Assembly: GCF_017948265.1 (NCBI RefSeq)
Contig: NZ_CP072852.1
Span: forward strand, 992,001-1,056,000
From: Rhodoferax sp. PAMC 29310
GTDB lineage: Bacteria; Pseudomonadota; Gammaproteobacteria; Burkholderiales; Burkholderiaceae_C
Reading direction: 5' to 3'
DNA length: 64,000 nt
Each line of letters starts with the position of its first letter. Position 1 is the first letter of the stretch. Position numbers and translations under genes: made by a program. Positions 1 to 7,663 of this stretch are shown here, one piece after another. The notes under the pieces were generated by a model. It was not told where the DNA came from. It searched no databases and was given only the letters and a program-made list of their open reading frames with translations.

Positions 1-1
1 G

Positions 2-67
2 CACGCCTACCGAGGGTCCGTCCGCTGGCTAGACGATGCTGCCCAAACACCGGAAACCGCGGCTTGA
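2..67 (+). CDS. Possible 3' end of an unidentified gene (partial)
   Basis: Frame 2 is open from the window edge to a TGA at 65-67 and reads HAYRGSVRWLDDAAQTPETAA, which looks like an ordinary C-terminal tail. The two other forward frames give less protein-like sequence. Only about 21 residues are visible, so I cannot identify the family. Confidence 0.3.
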   Translation, partial: HAYRGSVRWLDDAAQTPETAA

Positions 68-146
68 AACATCAATATCCCTGTCGCTGGGGCCGAGGCG
101 CGCCTTGGGAATGTTAAAGTGGGCGCCATCAACTTGAAAGCACACA

Positions 147-332
147 TTGGCAACACCAAATTACGGATACGAGAAGCGTCAAAAAGAACTGGCCAAGAAA
201 AAGAAAAAAGAAGACAAACTCAAGCAGAAGGCTGAGCGCAAAGTCGGAGACCCGTCTGGGGACGACAACGCTTCTGACAATGACGGTATCGATCCGGACC
301 AAGCTGGCGCAGACACTCCTGCTCAATCCTAA
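147..332 (+). CDS. Small lysine-rich conserved hypothetical protein
   Basis: This 61-residue protein starts at TTG. The start MATPNYGYEKRQKELAKKKK is a pattern I recall in many betaproteobacterial small proteins. The N-terminal half is strongly basic and probably helical, and the C-terminal half is acidic and low in complexity (SGDDNASDNDGIDPDQ). No enzymatic motif, signal peptide or membrane segment is visible. Its TAA stop overlaps the stop of convergent mnmH by two bases. The function is unknown. The start is supported by the conserved N-terminus rather than by a strong ribosome site. Confidence 0.6.
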   Translation: MATPNYGYEKRQKELAKKKKKEDKLKQKAERKVGDPSGDDNASDNDGIDPDQAGADTPAQS

Positions 333-1423
333 CGGTACTCAGCCCTGACCTCGGCTGCAATGGCCGAGGATTCACGAGTCATTTGAATGGCTAAGTCATT
401 CATGGCCTGCTCTGAATGGTCAACCGGCGAAATGACTCGCGCCAGCTCAAAATGCTTGAAATTGCGACGCATGGACTGAAGGTACACGGGGTCGTAGTGT
501 TGCGTCAGTAGCTCTTGCACTACGGCGCCAATGTCTCCGGCTCGCACCTGACTCAGCCAACCGTCAACCACCACGTTCCCACGAAATTCAGACAGTACCT
601 GCAGACGCCCGCAGAAATCCTCTGTGTTTTGTACAAAGAAATCGTAGTCCTCCATCAGCAGCGCCACGCGCTCAGCGTCAGGAAGCACCAAGTTCAAACA
701 CGGGCTTTGGCGCATCGCGTCGATCAACGAGGCTGGAACCGCCACGTTGCCAACCTTCTTGCTTTCGCTTTCCACGTACACGGGGCGATCCGGGTCAAAT
801 TGGCGCAAGGCATCCCACACCAATGTGTCATAACGCTTTTGCGTCGGTTGAGGTATGCCGGGCAGGGCGCCCAATACCGAACTGCGATGGTTCGCCAAGT
901 CCTCCAAGTCAAGCACTTGCTCGCCTTGTTGTGCCAGTGCCTTCAGCAAGCGCGTCTTGCCTGAGCCGGTGGTCCCACAGACCACGCGCCAGTTCAATGT
1001 ATTGACAAGCCGGGGAATATCCAGAACCAATGCGGCGCGGAACGCCTTATAGCCGCCTTCCACCAGCGTCACCCGAAACCCGATTTCAGACAGGATGAGG
1101 GAGAGTGAACCACTTCGTTTGCCACCTCGCCAGCAGTAGGCCAGCGGCTTCCAGTCTTTGGGTTTGTCAATCACCTCGCGATCAATGTGACCAGCGATAT
1201 TGCGTGCCGCATGGGCTGCACCGCGCTTTTTCGCTTCAAACGCATTGACTTGCTTGTAGAGCGTGCCAATGTCCCGGCGCTGATCATTGTCAAGAGTCGG
1301 CCAGTTGACGGCACCCGGCAAATGGTCTTCGTCAAACTCTCCCTCGCTGCGGGCATCGACGATGGTGTCGAACTCATGAAGCCGTTGCAGCAAGTCTGCA
1401 GCGGGAATGGGGGTCAAGCTCAT
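329..1423 (-). CDS. mnmH: tRNA 2-selenouridine synthase (rhodanese-like)
   Basis: The product matches MnmH/SelU, which replaces sulfur by selenium (via a geranylated intermediate) in 2-thiouridine at the wobble position of certain tRNAs. The N-terminal rhodanese domain (about residues 8-130) carries the reactive cysteine in YCWRGGKRS, at about residue 97. A P-loop GTTGSGKT follows at about 150-157, in the second domain. The length of 364 residues is normal for the family. The ATG overlaps the tesA stop as ATGA, so it is probably translated by coupling to tesA. No selD or selA is in the window, so selenophosphate supply cannot be judged here. Confidence 0.9.
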   Translation of the reverse strand: MSLTPIPAADLLQRLHEFDTIVDARSEGEFDEDHLPGAVNWPTLDNDQRRDIGTLYKQVNAFEAKKRGAAHAARNIAGHIDREVIDKPKDWKPLAYCWRGGKRSGSLSLILSEIGFRVTLVEGGYKAFRAALVLDIPRLVNTLNWRVVCGTTGSGKTRLLKALAQQGEQVLDLEDLANHRSSVLGALPGIPQPTQKRYDTLVWDALRQFDPDRPVYVESESKKVGNVAVPASLIDAMRQSPCLNLVLPDAERVALLMEDYDFFVQNTEDFCGRLQVLSEFRGNVVVDGWLSQVRAGDIGAVVQELLTQHYDPVYLQSMRRNFKHFELARVISPVDHSEQAMNDLAIQMTRESSAIAAEVRAEYR

Positions 1424-2094
1424 TTCAGTAGTTTCTTCAGTTCAGGCCATACATTGGCCAACATGGTGGGGTGAGCTTCTGCCTTGGGGTGGATTCGGTC
1501 CGCTTGAAACATGGCGGTGCTGTCAGCGGTGTCGGCGATCCCTTTCAGCAAGAAGGGCACAACCCCAGCCTGGTTCGTCTTGGCAACCACGGAAAACAGA
1601 TTGGCAAACTGGGCGGCGTATTCGCTGCCGTAGTTCGGCGGCACCTGCATGCCAACGAGTAATACTTTGGCCCCGGCCGCCTGGGCCGCCTTGGTCATAA
1701 AGTTGAGGTTTTCCTGGGTCAGCCGAAGTGGCAGACCACGCAAGGCGTCATTCCCGCCCAACTCAATGATCACGTAGCCTGGGTTGTGCTTGTTCAGCAG
1801 GCCGCTCAGGCGGGACCGCCCGCCCGCAGTCGTGTCGCCACTGATACTGGCGTTGACCACGGAGACGCCGGGGCGCTCGGTTTTGAGCTTTTCGTCCAAC
1901 AATGCCACCCAGCCCGTACCCCGTTTGAGGCCATACTCGGCGCTGAGCGAGTCGCCCACCACCAATATCGTCCGCTCAGGACTGGCACCGCCAGCGGTCG
2001 CTGCGAACGCGCAATTCCCCGCCGCAGCAATGAGTACCGGGAGCGCGATAAAGTGACGCCGGTTCAAAAGATGTCGATACAAAGAAAGCCTCAT
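1420..2094 (-). CDS. tesA: Acyl-CoA thioesterase I / arylesterase, SGNH hydrolase
   Basis: This is a periplasmic SGNH-family esterase (TesA: thioesterase I, protease I, lysophospholipase L1). The blocks present are VVGDSLSAEYG with the catalytic serine at about residue 49, GGNDALRG, and DRIHPKAEAH with the catalytic Asp and His near the C-terminus. A Sec signal peptide is evident (RRHFIALPVLIAAAGNCAFA). The frame stays open another 75 codons upstream, but that part lies over the divergent ATPase gene, so I start at the ATG at 2094. A TTG at 2067 (MNRRHF...) is an alternative. The tesA/ybbA head-to-head pairing also occurs in Escherichia coli. Confidence 0.88.
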   Translation of the reverse strand: MRLSLYRHLLNRRHFIALPVLIAAAGNCAFAATAGGASPERTILVVGDSLSAEYGLKRGTGWVALLDEKLKTERPGVSVVNASISGDTTAGGRSRLSGLLNKHNPGYVIIELGGNDALRGLPLRLTQENLNFMTKAAQAAGAKVLLVGMQVPPNYGSEYAAQFANLFSVVAKTNQAGVVPFLLKGIADTADSTAMFQADRIHPKAEAHPTMLANVWPELKKLLK

Positions 2095-2782
2095 GTCTGA
2101 TTCAATTATTGCTGTAGAGCACGTTTTCAAGTCCGTCACGGATTCAACCGGGACACTCGACATTTTGCGCGATATTGATTTTGTGTTGTCGGCCCGTGAA
2201 ACCGTGGCCATCGTGGGCGCTTCGGGATCAGGCAAAAGCACTTTGTTGTCCATTATTGCCGGGCTTGATACACCGAGCCGAGGCACCGTGCGTCTCGCTG
2301 GACAGGACCTCTTTGCCATGGACGAAGACGCCCGTGCCGCCTTGCGCGCTGAGAAAGTCGGCTTTGTGTTCCAAAGCTTTCAACTCATGGGCAATCTTAC
2401 GGCACTTGAAAACGTGATGCTGCCCCTGGAATTGGCAGGTCGGCGGGACGCCCGCACGGCGGCTACCGAGATGCTCGCCCGCGTGGGCTTGTCGGAGCGC
2501 CTTGGCCACTACCCAAAGGTGCTCAGCGGCGGAGAGCAGCAGCGCGTGGCTTTGGCCCGCGCCTTTGTGGTCAAACCGGCGCTGTTGCTGGCCGACGAAC
2601 CCACCGGCAGCCTTGACTTTGCCACCGGCGAGAAAATCATGACTTTGATGTTTGATCTGAATCGCGAGCTGGGCACCACGTTGGTGCTCGTCACCCATGA
2701 CAAGGCCATTGCCACTCAATGCTCCCGCTGCATCACGATAGAGGCGGGTCGGGTACTGGAGAGCATGGCTGATTTGCAGTGA
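2093..2782 (+). CDS. ABC transporter ATP-binding protein, YbbA/LolD type
   Basis: This is an ATPase subunit of the MacB/LolD/YbbA type, whose members act with FtsX-like permeases in export or lipoprotein release. Walker A GASGSGKST is at about residues 42-50, the signature is LSGGEQQR, Walker B is [12 protein letters not shown], and the H-loop is VTHD. The 229-residue length fits a single nucleotide-binding domain. Its ATG at 2093-2095 overlaps the complementary ATG of tesA. In E. coli ybbA is followed by the permease ybbP, but here the next gene is rlmB, so the permease partner must be elsewhere or absent. Confidence 0.88.
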   Translation: MSDSIIAVEHVFKSVTDSTGTLDILRDIDFVLSARETVAIVGASGSGKSTLLSIIAGLDTPSRGTVRLAGQDLFAMDEDARAALRAEKVGFVFQSFQLMGNLTALENVMLPLELAGRRDARTAATEMLARVGLSERLGHYPKVLSGGEQQRVALARAFVVKPALLLADEPTGSLDFATGEKIMTLMFDLNRELGTTLVLVTHDKAIATQCSRCITIEAGRVLESMADLQ

Positions 2783-2789
2783 AATAGGC

Positions 2790-2846
2790 GATCTGACCGC
2801 CGTCAGCCGTGCTGATGGCGCTTCATTATCTATAGCGACCTTCATA
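2790..2846 (-). repeat. Dispersed repeat copy A (degenerate)
   Basis: Read on the minus strand this has the GCTATAGATAA head and the GGTCAGATCGCCTATTTC tail of the repeat family described at 9830. It fills most of the gap between the ABC gene and rlmB. Confidence 0.5.
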
Positions 2847-2862
2847 CCGCGATAATCGAGCC

Positions 2863-3630
2863 ATGTCTTCATCCAAAGTTCTATTCGGCTTTCATGCCGT
2901 CGGTGTGCGTCTGAAAACCGCTCCCAAATCCGTCATTGAAATTTACTTCGACCCCAGCCGCCGCGACGCGCGTATGCGCCAGTTTCTGGACAAAGCCAAC
3001 GGAGCCGGCGCCCGTTTGATTGAGTCCGACAGCGCTCGATTGGTCAAACTCTGCGGAGGCCACGGTCACCAAGGCGTGGCAGCTCGAGTTCAGGAACTGG
3101 CCCAGGTGACTTCACTGGACGAGTTGCTGGAACAGCTGGAGGCGTCCCAAGCCGAGAAACCCCTCGCCGAACGCGTGGCGCCACTGATTCTGGTGCTGGA
3201 CGGCGTTACTGACCCTCATAATTTGGGTGCTTGCCTGCGTGTGGCAGATGGCGCTGGCGTGCATGCCGTTATCGCGCCCAAGGACCACGCAGCGGGTATC
3301 AATGCCACCGTGGCCAAGGTCGCCAGCGGCGCTGCTGAGACCGTGCCCTATTTCATGGTGACCAATTTGGCCCGCACCTTGAATGAACTGAAAGAACGCA
3401 ATATCTGGATCATTGGCACCAGCGACGTAGCGCCGAAGACCTTGTACCAAACCGATCTGAAGGGGCCTGTGGCCCTGGTGTTGGGCGCCGAGGGTGATGG
3501 CATTCGTCAACTTACTGCCAAAACCTGCGACGAATTGATCAGTATTCCGATGCATGGCGCTGTCGAAAGCTTGAATGTCTCGGTGGCCAGTGGCGTTTGC
3601 CTCTACGAGGCACTGCGTCAACGCAGCTGA
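2863..3630 (+). CDS. rlmB: 23S rRNA (guanosine-2251-2'-O)-methyltransferase
   Basis: This is a SpoU-family (SPOUT) 2'-O-methyltransferase acting on G2251 in the 23S rRNA P-loop. An N-terminal substrate-binding domain (to about residue 90) starts FGFHAVGVRLK. The catalytic domain has the SpoU motifs DGVTDPHNLGACLRVADGAG, VLGAEGDGIR and IPMHGAVESLNVSVASGVCLYE. The 255-residue length is typical. It stands alone between the ABC ATPase and a small lipoprotein gene, and RlmB is the clear best fit among the SpoU members. Confidence 0.9.
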   Translation: MSSSKVLFGFHAVGVRLKTAPKSVIEIYFDPSRRDARMRQFLDKANGAGARLIESDSARLVKLCGGHGHQGVAARVQELAQVTSLDELLEQLEASQAEKPLAERVAPLILVLDGVTDPHNLGACLRVADGAGVHAVIAPKDHAAGINATVAKVASGAAETVPYFMVTNLARTLNELKERNIWIIGTSDVAPKTLYQTDLKGPVALVLGAEGDGIRQLTAKTCDELISIPMHGAVESLNVSVASGVCLYEALRQRS

Positions 3631-3677
3631 TTGAGGACAGATTTTAGGCCGGGTTTAATAACGAATCGAGGATGCAT

Positions 3678-4022
3678 ATGAAGCGATGGACGATGCTTGC
3701 GGTAGCGCTTGCTGCTGCTGTGGTGAGTGTGAGTTGCACCCAGGAGCAACAAAACAAGATCAGCCGCGACATTCAAAACTGGACCGGAACCAACGGGGTA
3801 CTGGAGATTTACGCTGGCGACAAGGTGGTGCGCCGCTTTCTCAAGATTGACAAGCTCAGCACGGCCATGGGAACCGATGACAACAAGCCGCGCCCCTACC
3901 GTTTTGGCTACGGCGTGTTTGATGAAAATCTGAATTTTGTCGCAGACCCCGGTGAGAAAAAGGTCTACTTCGAAATTAGCGACTACGCCACCAGCTACCT
4001 GTTTTTCGAAAACCCGCATTAA
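3678..4022 (+). CDS. Small putative exported lipoprotein, unknown function
   Basis: The protein of about 114 residues begins MKRWTMLAVALAAAVVSVSC, a signal peptide ending at a cysteine, although the lipobox is imperfect (serine at -3). The mature part shows no motif I recognise; it contains the segments GVLEIYAGDKVVRRFLKIDKL and RPYRFGYGVFDENLNFVADP. I chose the second ATG at 3678 because GAGG at 3668-3671 is six bases upstream; an ATG at 3672 is in frame. Its stop overlaps the stop of the convergent chromate transporter gene. The function is unknown. Confidence 0.65.
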   Translation: MKRWTMLAVALAAAVVSVSCTQEQQNKISRDIQNWTGTNGVLEIYAGDKVVRRFLKIDKLSTAMGTDDNKPRPYRFGYGVFDENLNFVADPGEKKVYFEISDYATSYLFFENPH

Positions 4023-4609
4023 ATCCAGTTAAACCAGCCAACAAGGCCACCCAAGCCCAGCAACCAAAGCAGGTGGACGCGGGTGCGCCAGACCACCAAT
4101 GCACTGAAGGCCGTCAGCAACCACGAGCGCCAGTGATCCAGGCTACGACCCTGACTCAGTGCCAAAATCAGGCCGGTGGCGATCAACAGAGCAATCACGA
4201 TAGGCGCCATGCCTTGTTTGAAAGCCCGCACCACACGCAGCTCTTTGTGTCGATGAGCCCATCGGGCGGCCGCAAAGGTGAGGGTGGTACTGGGCACCAG
4301 AATGCCCGCCATGGCGATGATCATGCCCAAGGCTGCCAAGCCCCAGGCCATCGGGCCAGCACCCAACCCACCCCCAGCATTCACGCCCACATTCCATCCG
4401 AGAAGCGCAATAAACAAAACATTCGGCCCAGGAGCCGTTTGAGCCAAGGCGATGGACGAGCTGAACTGGCTGTCGGTCAACCAATGCCGCTCGTCCACCA
4501 AAAAACGGTGCATCTCGGGCGCGGTGGTGATCGCGCCGCCGATGGCCAGCAGGGAAAGCGACATGAAGTGGGTCAGCAGAGCCAGCCAGTCGGCAGGTGT
4601 CATATTCAT
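4019..4609 (-). CDS. chrA2: Chromate transporter, second half-size subunit
   Basis: This is a short-chain CHR-family membrane protein of about 196 residues. It carries the CHR signature GGAITTAPEMHRFLVDERHW and the APGPN motif (QTAPGPNVLFIALLGWN), with about six hydrophobic segments. In the split CHR families two homologous halves work together to export chromate. The ATG at 4609-4607 overlaps the TGA of the upstream half as ATGA, which indicates translational coupling and decides the start although the frame is open further upstream. Transport of chromate is inferred from the family; other oxyanions are possible. Confidence 0.85.
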   Translation of the reverse strand: MNMTPADWLALLTHFMSLSLLAIGGAITTAPEMHRFLVDERHWLTDSQFSSSIALAQTAPGPNVLFIALLGWNVGVNAGGGLGAGPMAWGLAALGMIIAMAGILVPSTTLTFAAARWAHRHKELRVVRAFKQGMAPIVIALLIATGLILALSQGRSLDHWRSWLLTAFSALVVWRTRVHLLWLLGLGGLVGWFNWI

Positions 4610-5217
4610 TCGGAATCCTTGGCAAGGGCCGTTTTTCGAAGTTGTCGATAAGCCCAAACCCAAGCCGGTCCACCGGCCACCACCAACACCGCAATCAATG
4701 GCACCCGAAATGCGGCAATTGCCACGATGGTGACCACCACCAAGAACCAGCAAACCACCGATCCCATTATGTTTTTACCCAGCGCCGCGGCAAGTTTCAG
4801 CCCTGTGGCAGCAATCAGCCCTGCGGCCACGGCCCCCAACCCGGTCAGTGCCCCCTGTACATGGGGCGAATCCGCGACACCTGCAAAGGCCAGGGCCACC
4901 AGTATCACCACCAGCATCGGAAACGCCAGCATGCCCGCTAGCGCCACCAGCGCCCCCCGCATTCCAAAGTACCGGTCGCCGATCATCAACGACAGATTCA
5001 CCACGTTGGCGCCAGGCAGTATTTGGGCGACTGACCAGTCCTCCAGAAATTGCTCTCGCGTCATCCATTTCTTTTCTTCCACCAATTCACGCTGAACAAT
5101 CGCGACCACTCCGCCAAAGCCTTGCAATGCGAGGCGCGTGAATGACCAAAAGAGATCTCGCAGGTTTTCAGGGCGACTCAGCCCAAGCTCCGTGTCAGCC
5201 GGTTGGGAGGCGTTCAT
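4606..5217 (-). CDS. chrA1: Chromate transporter, first half-size subunit
   Basis: This is the N-terminal-type CHR half, 203 residues. It has FGGVVAIVQRELVEEKKWMTREQF, the proline-glycine motif QILPGANVVNLSLMIGDRYFG, and several membrane segments rich in alanine, valine and leucine. It pairs with the coupled downstream half (ATGA overlap). Its own start lies three bases after the stop of the HD-GYP gene, so all three genes are probably one transcript. No chromate-responsive regulator (chrB type) is seen nearby. Confidence 0.85.
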   Translation of the reverse strand: MNASQPADTELGLSRPENLRDLFWSFTRLALQGFGGVVAIVQRELVEEKKWMTREQFLEDWSVAQILPGANVVNLSLMIGDRYFGMRGALVALAGMLAFPMLVVILVALAFAGVADSPHVQGALTGLGAVAAGLIAATGLKLAAALGKNIMGSVVCWFLVVVTIVAIAAFRVPLIAVLVVAGGPAWVWAYRQLRKTALAKDSE

Positions 5218-5220
5218 CAG

Positions 5221-6567
5221 TCAATCCAACGGCGCATTGATGACATCCTCACCTTCGACTGCCTCGGAGCCGGCATCAGCCTGGCCAAAAACAGGTCGAA
5301 CCATGGTTTGAACACTTCCAATCCACGCACTCAACGGTTCGGGGTAACTCTCCCGCTCGCCCAATTTCCAACGACTTCGGGTTTGTCTGGCGAGAGTGCG
5401 CAACTGCCAAGCGGCTTCCCGAGTGATGAGTGAAATTTCGATCAGGATGTCATCATCCAGGCTCTCTCCCAATTGGGTCAACTGATCGGGTGCAGCCCCC
5501 ACCTTGGCCAGCGCACGCCGAACTTCCTTGAGTTGGGCGCCAAGCTTGTGCAACTGATCCAACCGGGCACTCGACAGATCGGTTTGTTGCAGCAAGGCGT
5601 CCGGCCACTGGTCCATCAGAACGTTAATCTGTCGCAAGAGTTCCAATGGCTGTTCGGCGCGCTCGACCTCCATCAACGGCATGTCGTCTTTGGGTCGCAA
5701 CAATCCAATCACTTGCATGGCCAGCGTCGCGTCAAAGCGGTGGGTGTTCATGCGCAGCAACACAGACAGTCGCAACTCTGCACCGGGGAGGTTGCTGGAA
5801 AACATGGCCGCAACCACCTGGGCAATGCCCAGAATTCGGGCCAATGGCCCAATGGCGTCACCCGTCAGATTACGCGGGTAACCTGATCCATCCAGGTATT
5901 CATGGTGCTCCCTGACCGCTCGCACAACTTCCTTGGGGTATTGATGGTGTCGCTCGATCAGCGCGGTCGACACCAAGGGGTGAACATAAAGTTGACGGCG
6001 CTGTTCACGGTTCAGTGTCTTGCTGGGTTGCATCAGACGCGGGTCGACGTGCAACATGCCAATGTCATGCAGCATGCCGGCCATCACAGCCGCGTTCACG
6101 TCGAAGCGGGACAGCAAGGGCGTTTTGCTCAGCCACGCGGCGGTAAGAGCGGTTCGAAGCAAATGCTGATAAATTGGTGGATGAAGGTCTCGGGCGATTG
6201 TGAGTTGCAAAGCGATGGGTGCGGGCAGGGGCAGGGTCTGCAATGCGTCCAGAAACAGGTCCCGGGTTTTGTTGTCTGGCGCCATACGACCAAACAATGG
6301 CTTACTGTCCAGAATTAGTTTAGCGTCGTCCCGAAGGGAGTCGCCAGTCAGTCCGTTAGCGCTTGCGACGCAGTTTTCAATGGGGGCGGACAGTTTGTGT
6401 TGCGTCAAGCGCTTGTACAGCGCCTGGTTAATGGCCACACCCTTGTCAACGATTTTGACGCCACTGTCATTAAAGATGGCGCAGTGGGCCACGACCACCT
6501 GCGTCTCTCCCAACTTGGCTACAGCTTGTGTGAAATGCTGTTGGTCGCCGGTATCAATCTCACTCAA
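5221..6567 (-). CDS. HD-GYP domain protein, putative cyclic-di-GMP phosphodiesterase
   Basis: HD-GYP proteins hydrolyse cyclic di-GMP. The metal-binding HD pair is in GMLHDIGMLHVDPRLMQ (about residues 167-168 from the chosen start), a further histidine is in YVHPLVS, and the diagnostic HHEYLDGSGYP is at about 221-231. The N-terminal 100 residues hold no receiver or PAS domain that I recognise. I start at the TTG at 6567 because GAGGAAG lies just upstream at good spacing; the frame is open 33 codons further. The gene is followed after three bases by chrA1, an unusual coupling of a second-messenger enzyme to a chromate exporter. Confidence 0.82.
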   Translation of the reverse strand: MSEIDTGDQQHFTQAVAKLGETQVVVAHCAIFNDSGVKIVDKGVAINQALYKRLTQHKLSAPIENCVASANGLTGDSLRDDAKLILDSKPLFGRMAPDNKTRDLFLDALQTLPLPAPIALQLTIARDLHPPIYQHLLRTALTAAWLSKTPLLSRFDVNAAVMAGMLHDIGMLHVDPRLMQPSKTLNREQRRQLYVHPLVSTALIERHHQYPKEVVRAVREHHEYLDGSGYPRNLTGDAIGPLARILGIAQVVAAMFSSNLPGAELRLSVLLRMNTHRFDATLAMQVIGLLRPKDDMPLMEVERAEQPLELLRQINVLMDQWPDALLQQTDLSSARLDQLHKLGAQLKEVRRALAKVGAAPDQLTQLGESLDDDILIEISLITREAAWQLRTLARQTRSRWKLGERESYPEPLSAWIGSVQTMVRPVFGQADAGSEAVEGEDVINAPLD

Positions 6568-6718
6568 GACGCTTCCTCGGTTTCTAAGAAATTTCCATGC
6601 CTTTGAGCTTACCGCAGCGACAGCCCCTAAACAGCGAGGTGTGCCCCTATTTATCAGCCAACCCAACTGCTATCTATTGAGTTCCGATGGTGGCAATACC
6701 GCTCAGACAAGCCGCTTT

Positions 6719-7612
6719 CTAAAGCTTCGGTATGTCCAGTTGGCCCACGATCCAGTTACGAACTTGCGGATTGAAGCAAAGTTCAATGTGACCCAGCCCC
6801 TCAAAGACCTCGACTGCAGCGCCGGGCAAGACTTGCTCTTGCTGCGGGAAAACGATGGCGTCCTGGGGGCTCAGAGCAATCTGCATGAGGTGGTGGGTCG
6901 CCAATGATTCACTGTCGGTCAAAGCTTTCAGCCACGGGCTTTGCCACACCATTTGCCGACTATTGGGTGTGAAGGGGAAGGGGTCTGCCTTCGTCCCGGA
7001 ATGCGGCGTGCCCAATGTGAGGACTCGGGCCACGCGGGCCGATCCGTACTCACGCATCCATGCTCGAATGACCAATCCGCCCATGCTGTGTCCGACCAGG
7101 GCCACCTGTGCGGCACCCGTCTCCTTGCACAAGCGCTCCACGGCTTGCTCAACCAGCGGTGTGTAGTCATCAATGCTGGTAAATAAGGGCTCCAGATCCA
7201 CCGCCAACACCGGGTGTCCGGCGCGCCGCAGGTCGACGGTCAAGCGGTCAAAAATACGATGGTTGCACACATAGCCATGGACCAAAACCATTGGGATTCG
7301 TTGCTCGGCCCCTAAAGCGGGCATGACGGCGGGTGCGCGAAATGTCCACGGCATCTCCAGCAAGGCCAACCGAAGCGTTGACCAATTTTCACCAACAATA
7401 GAACGCCACCAAAGCATTGGATTGGTCCCGGCAGGGTAGGCGCGCACAGCGGCAATGAACACAATCAGTTTGATGGAAACCACCGGAAGCATCAAGGCAC
7501 CAATGGTCGCCCAGCCCGGCGAAATCTCAAGTTTGCGAGTCACCCACCAGCCCAACAGACCGCCGAAGAACAGTTGCGTGATGATGATTCGGCGGAGCAG
7601 GCTGGCAAGCAT
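6719..7612 (-). CDS. Alpha/beta-hydrolase, lipase-like, membrane anchored
   Basis: The 297-residue protein begins with two hydrophobic segments (about residues 5-23 and 35-57), followed by an alpha/beta-hydrolase domain. The oxyanion-hole region is PMVLVHGYVCNH and the nucleophile elbow is VALVGHSMGGLVIRAW, with serine at about residue 176. LGTPHSGTKADPF is typical of triacylglycerol lipases, and a histidine candidate is in FEGLGHIELCF near the C-terminus. The substrate cannot be read from sequence; a lipid or ester role fits the neighbouring beta-oxidation genes. The gene starts 51 bases after the fadJ stop on the same strand. Confidence 0.8.
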   Translation of the reverse strand: MLASLLRRIIITQLFFGGLLGWWVTRKLEISPGWATIGALMLPVVSIKLIVFIAAVRAYPAGTNPMLWWRSIVGENWSTLRLALLEMPWTFRAPAVMPALGAEQRIPMVLVHGYVCNHRIFDRLTVDLRRAGHPVLAVDLEPLFTSIDDYTPLVEQAVERLCKETGAAQVALVGHSMGGLVIRAWMREYGSARVARVLTLGTPHSGTKADPFPFTPNSRQMVWQSPWLKALTDSESLATHHLMQIALSPQDAIVFPQQEQVLPGAAVEVFEGLGHIELCFNPQVRNWIVGQLDIPKL

Positions 7613-7663
7613 AAAGGACGTTTTGAGTGAGTTCAGGAGAGAAAACCAAGTTTAGAGGGAAGC

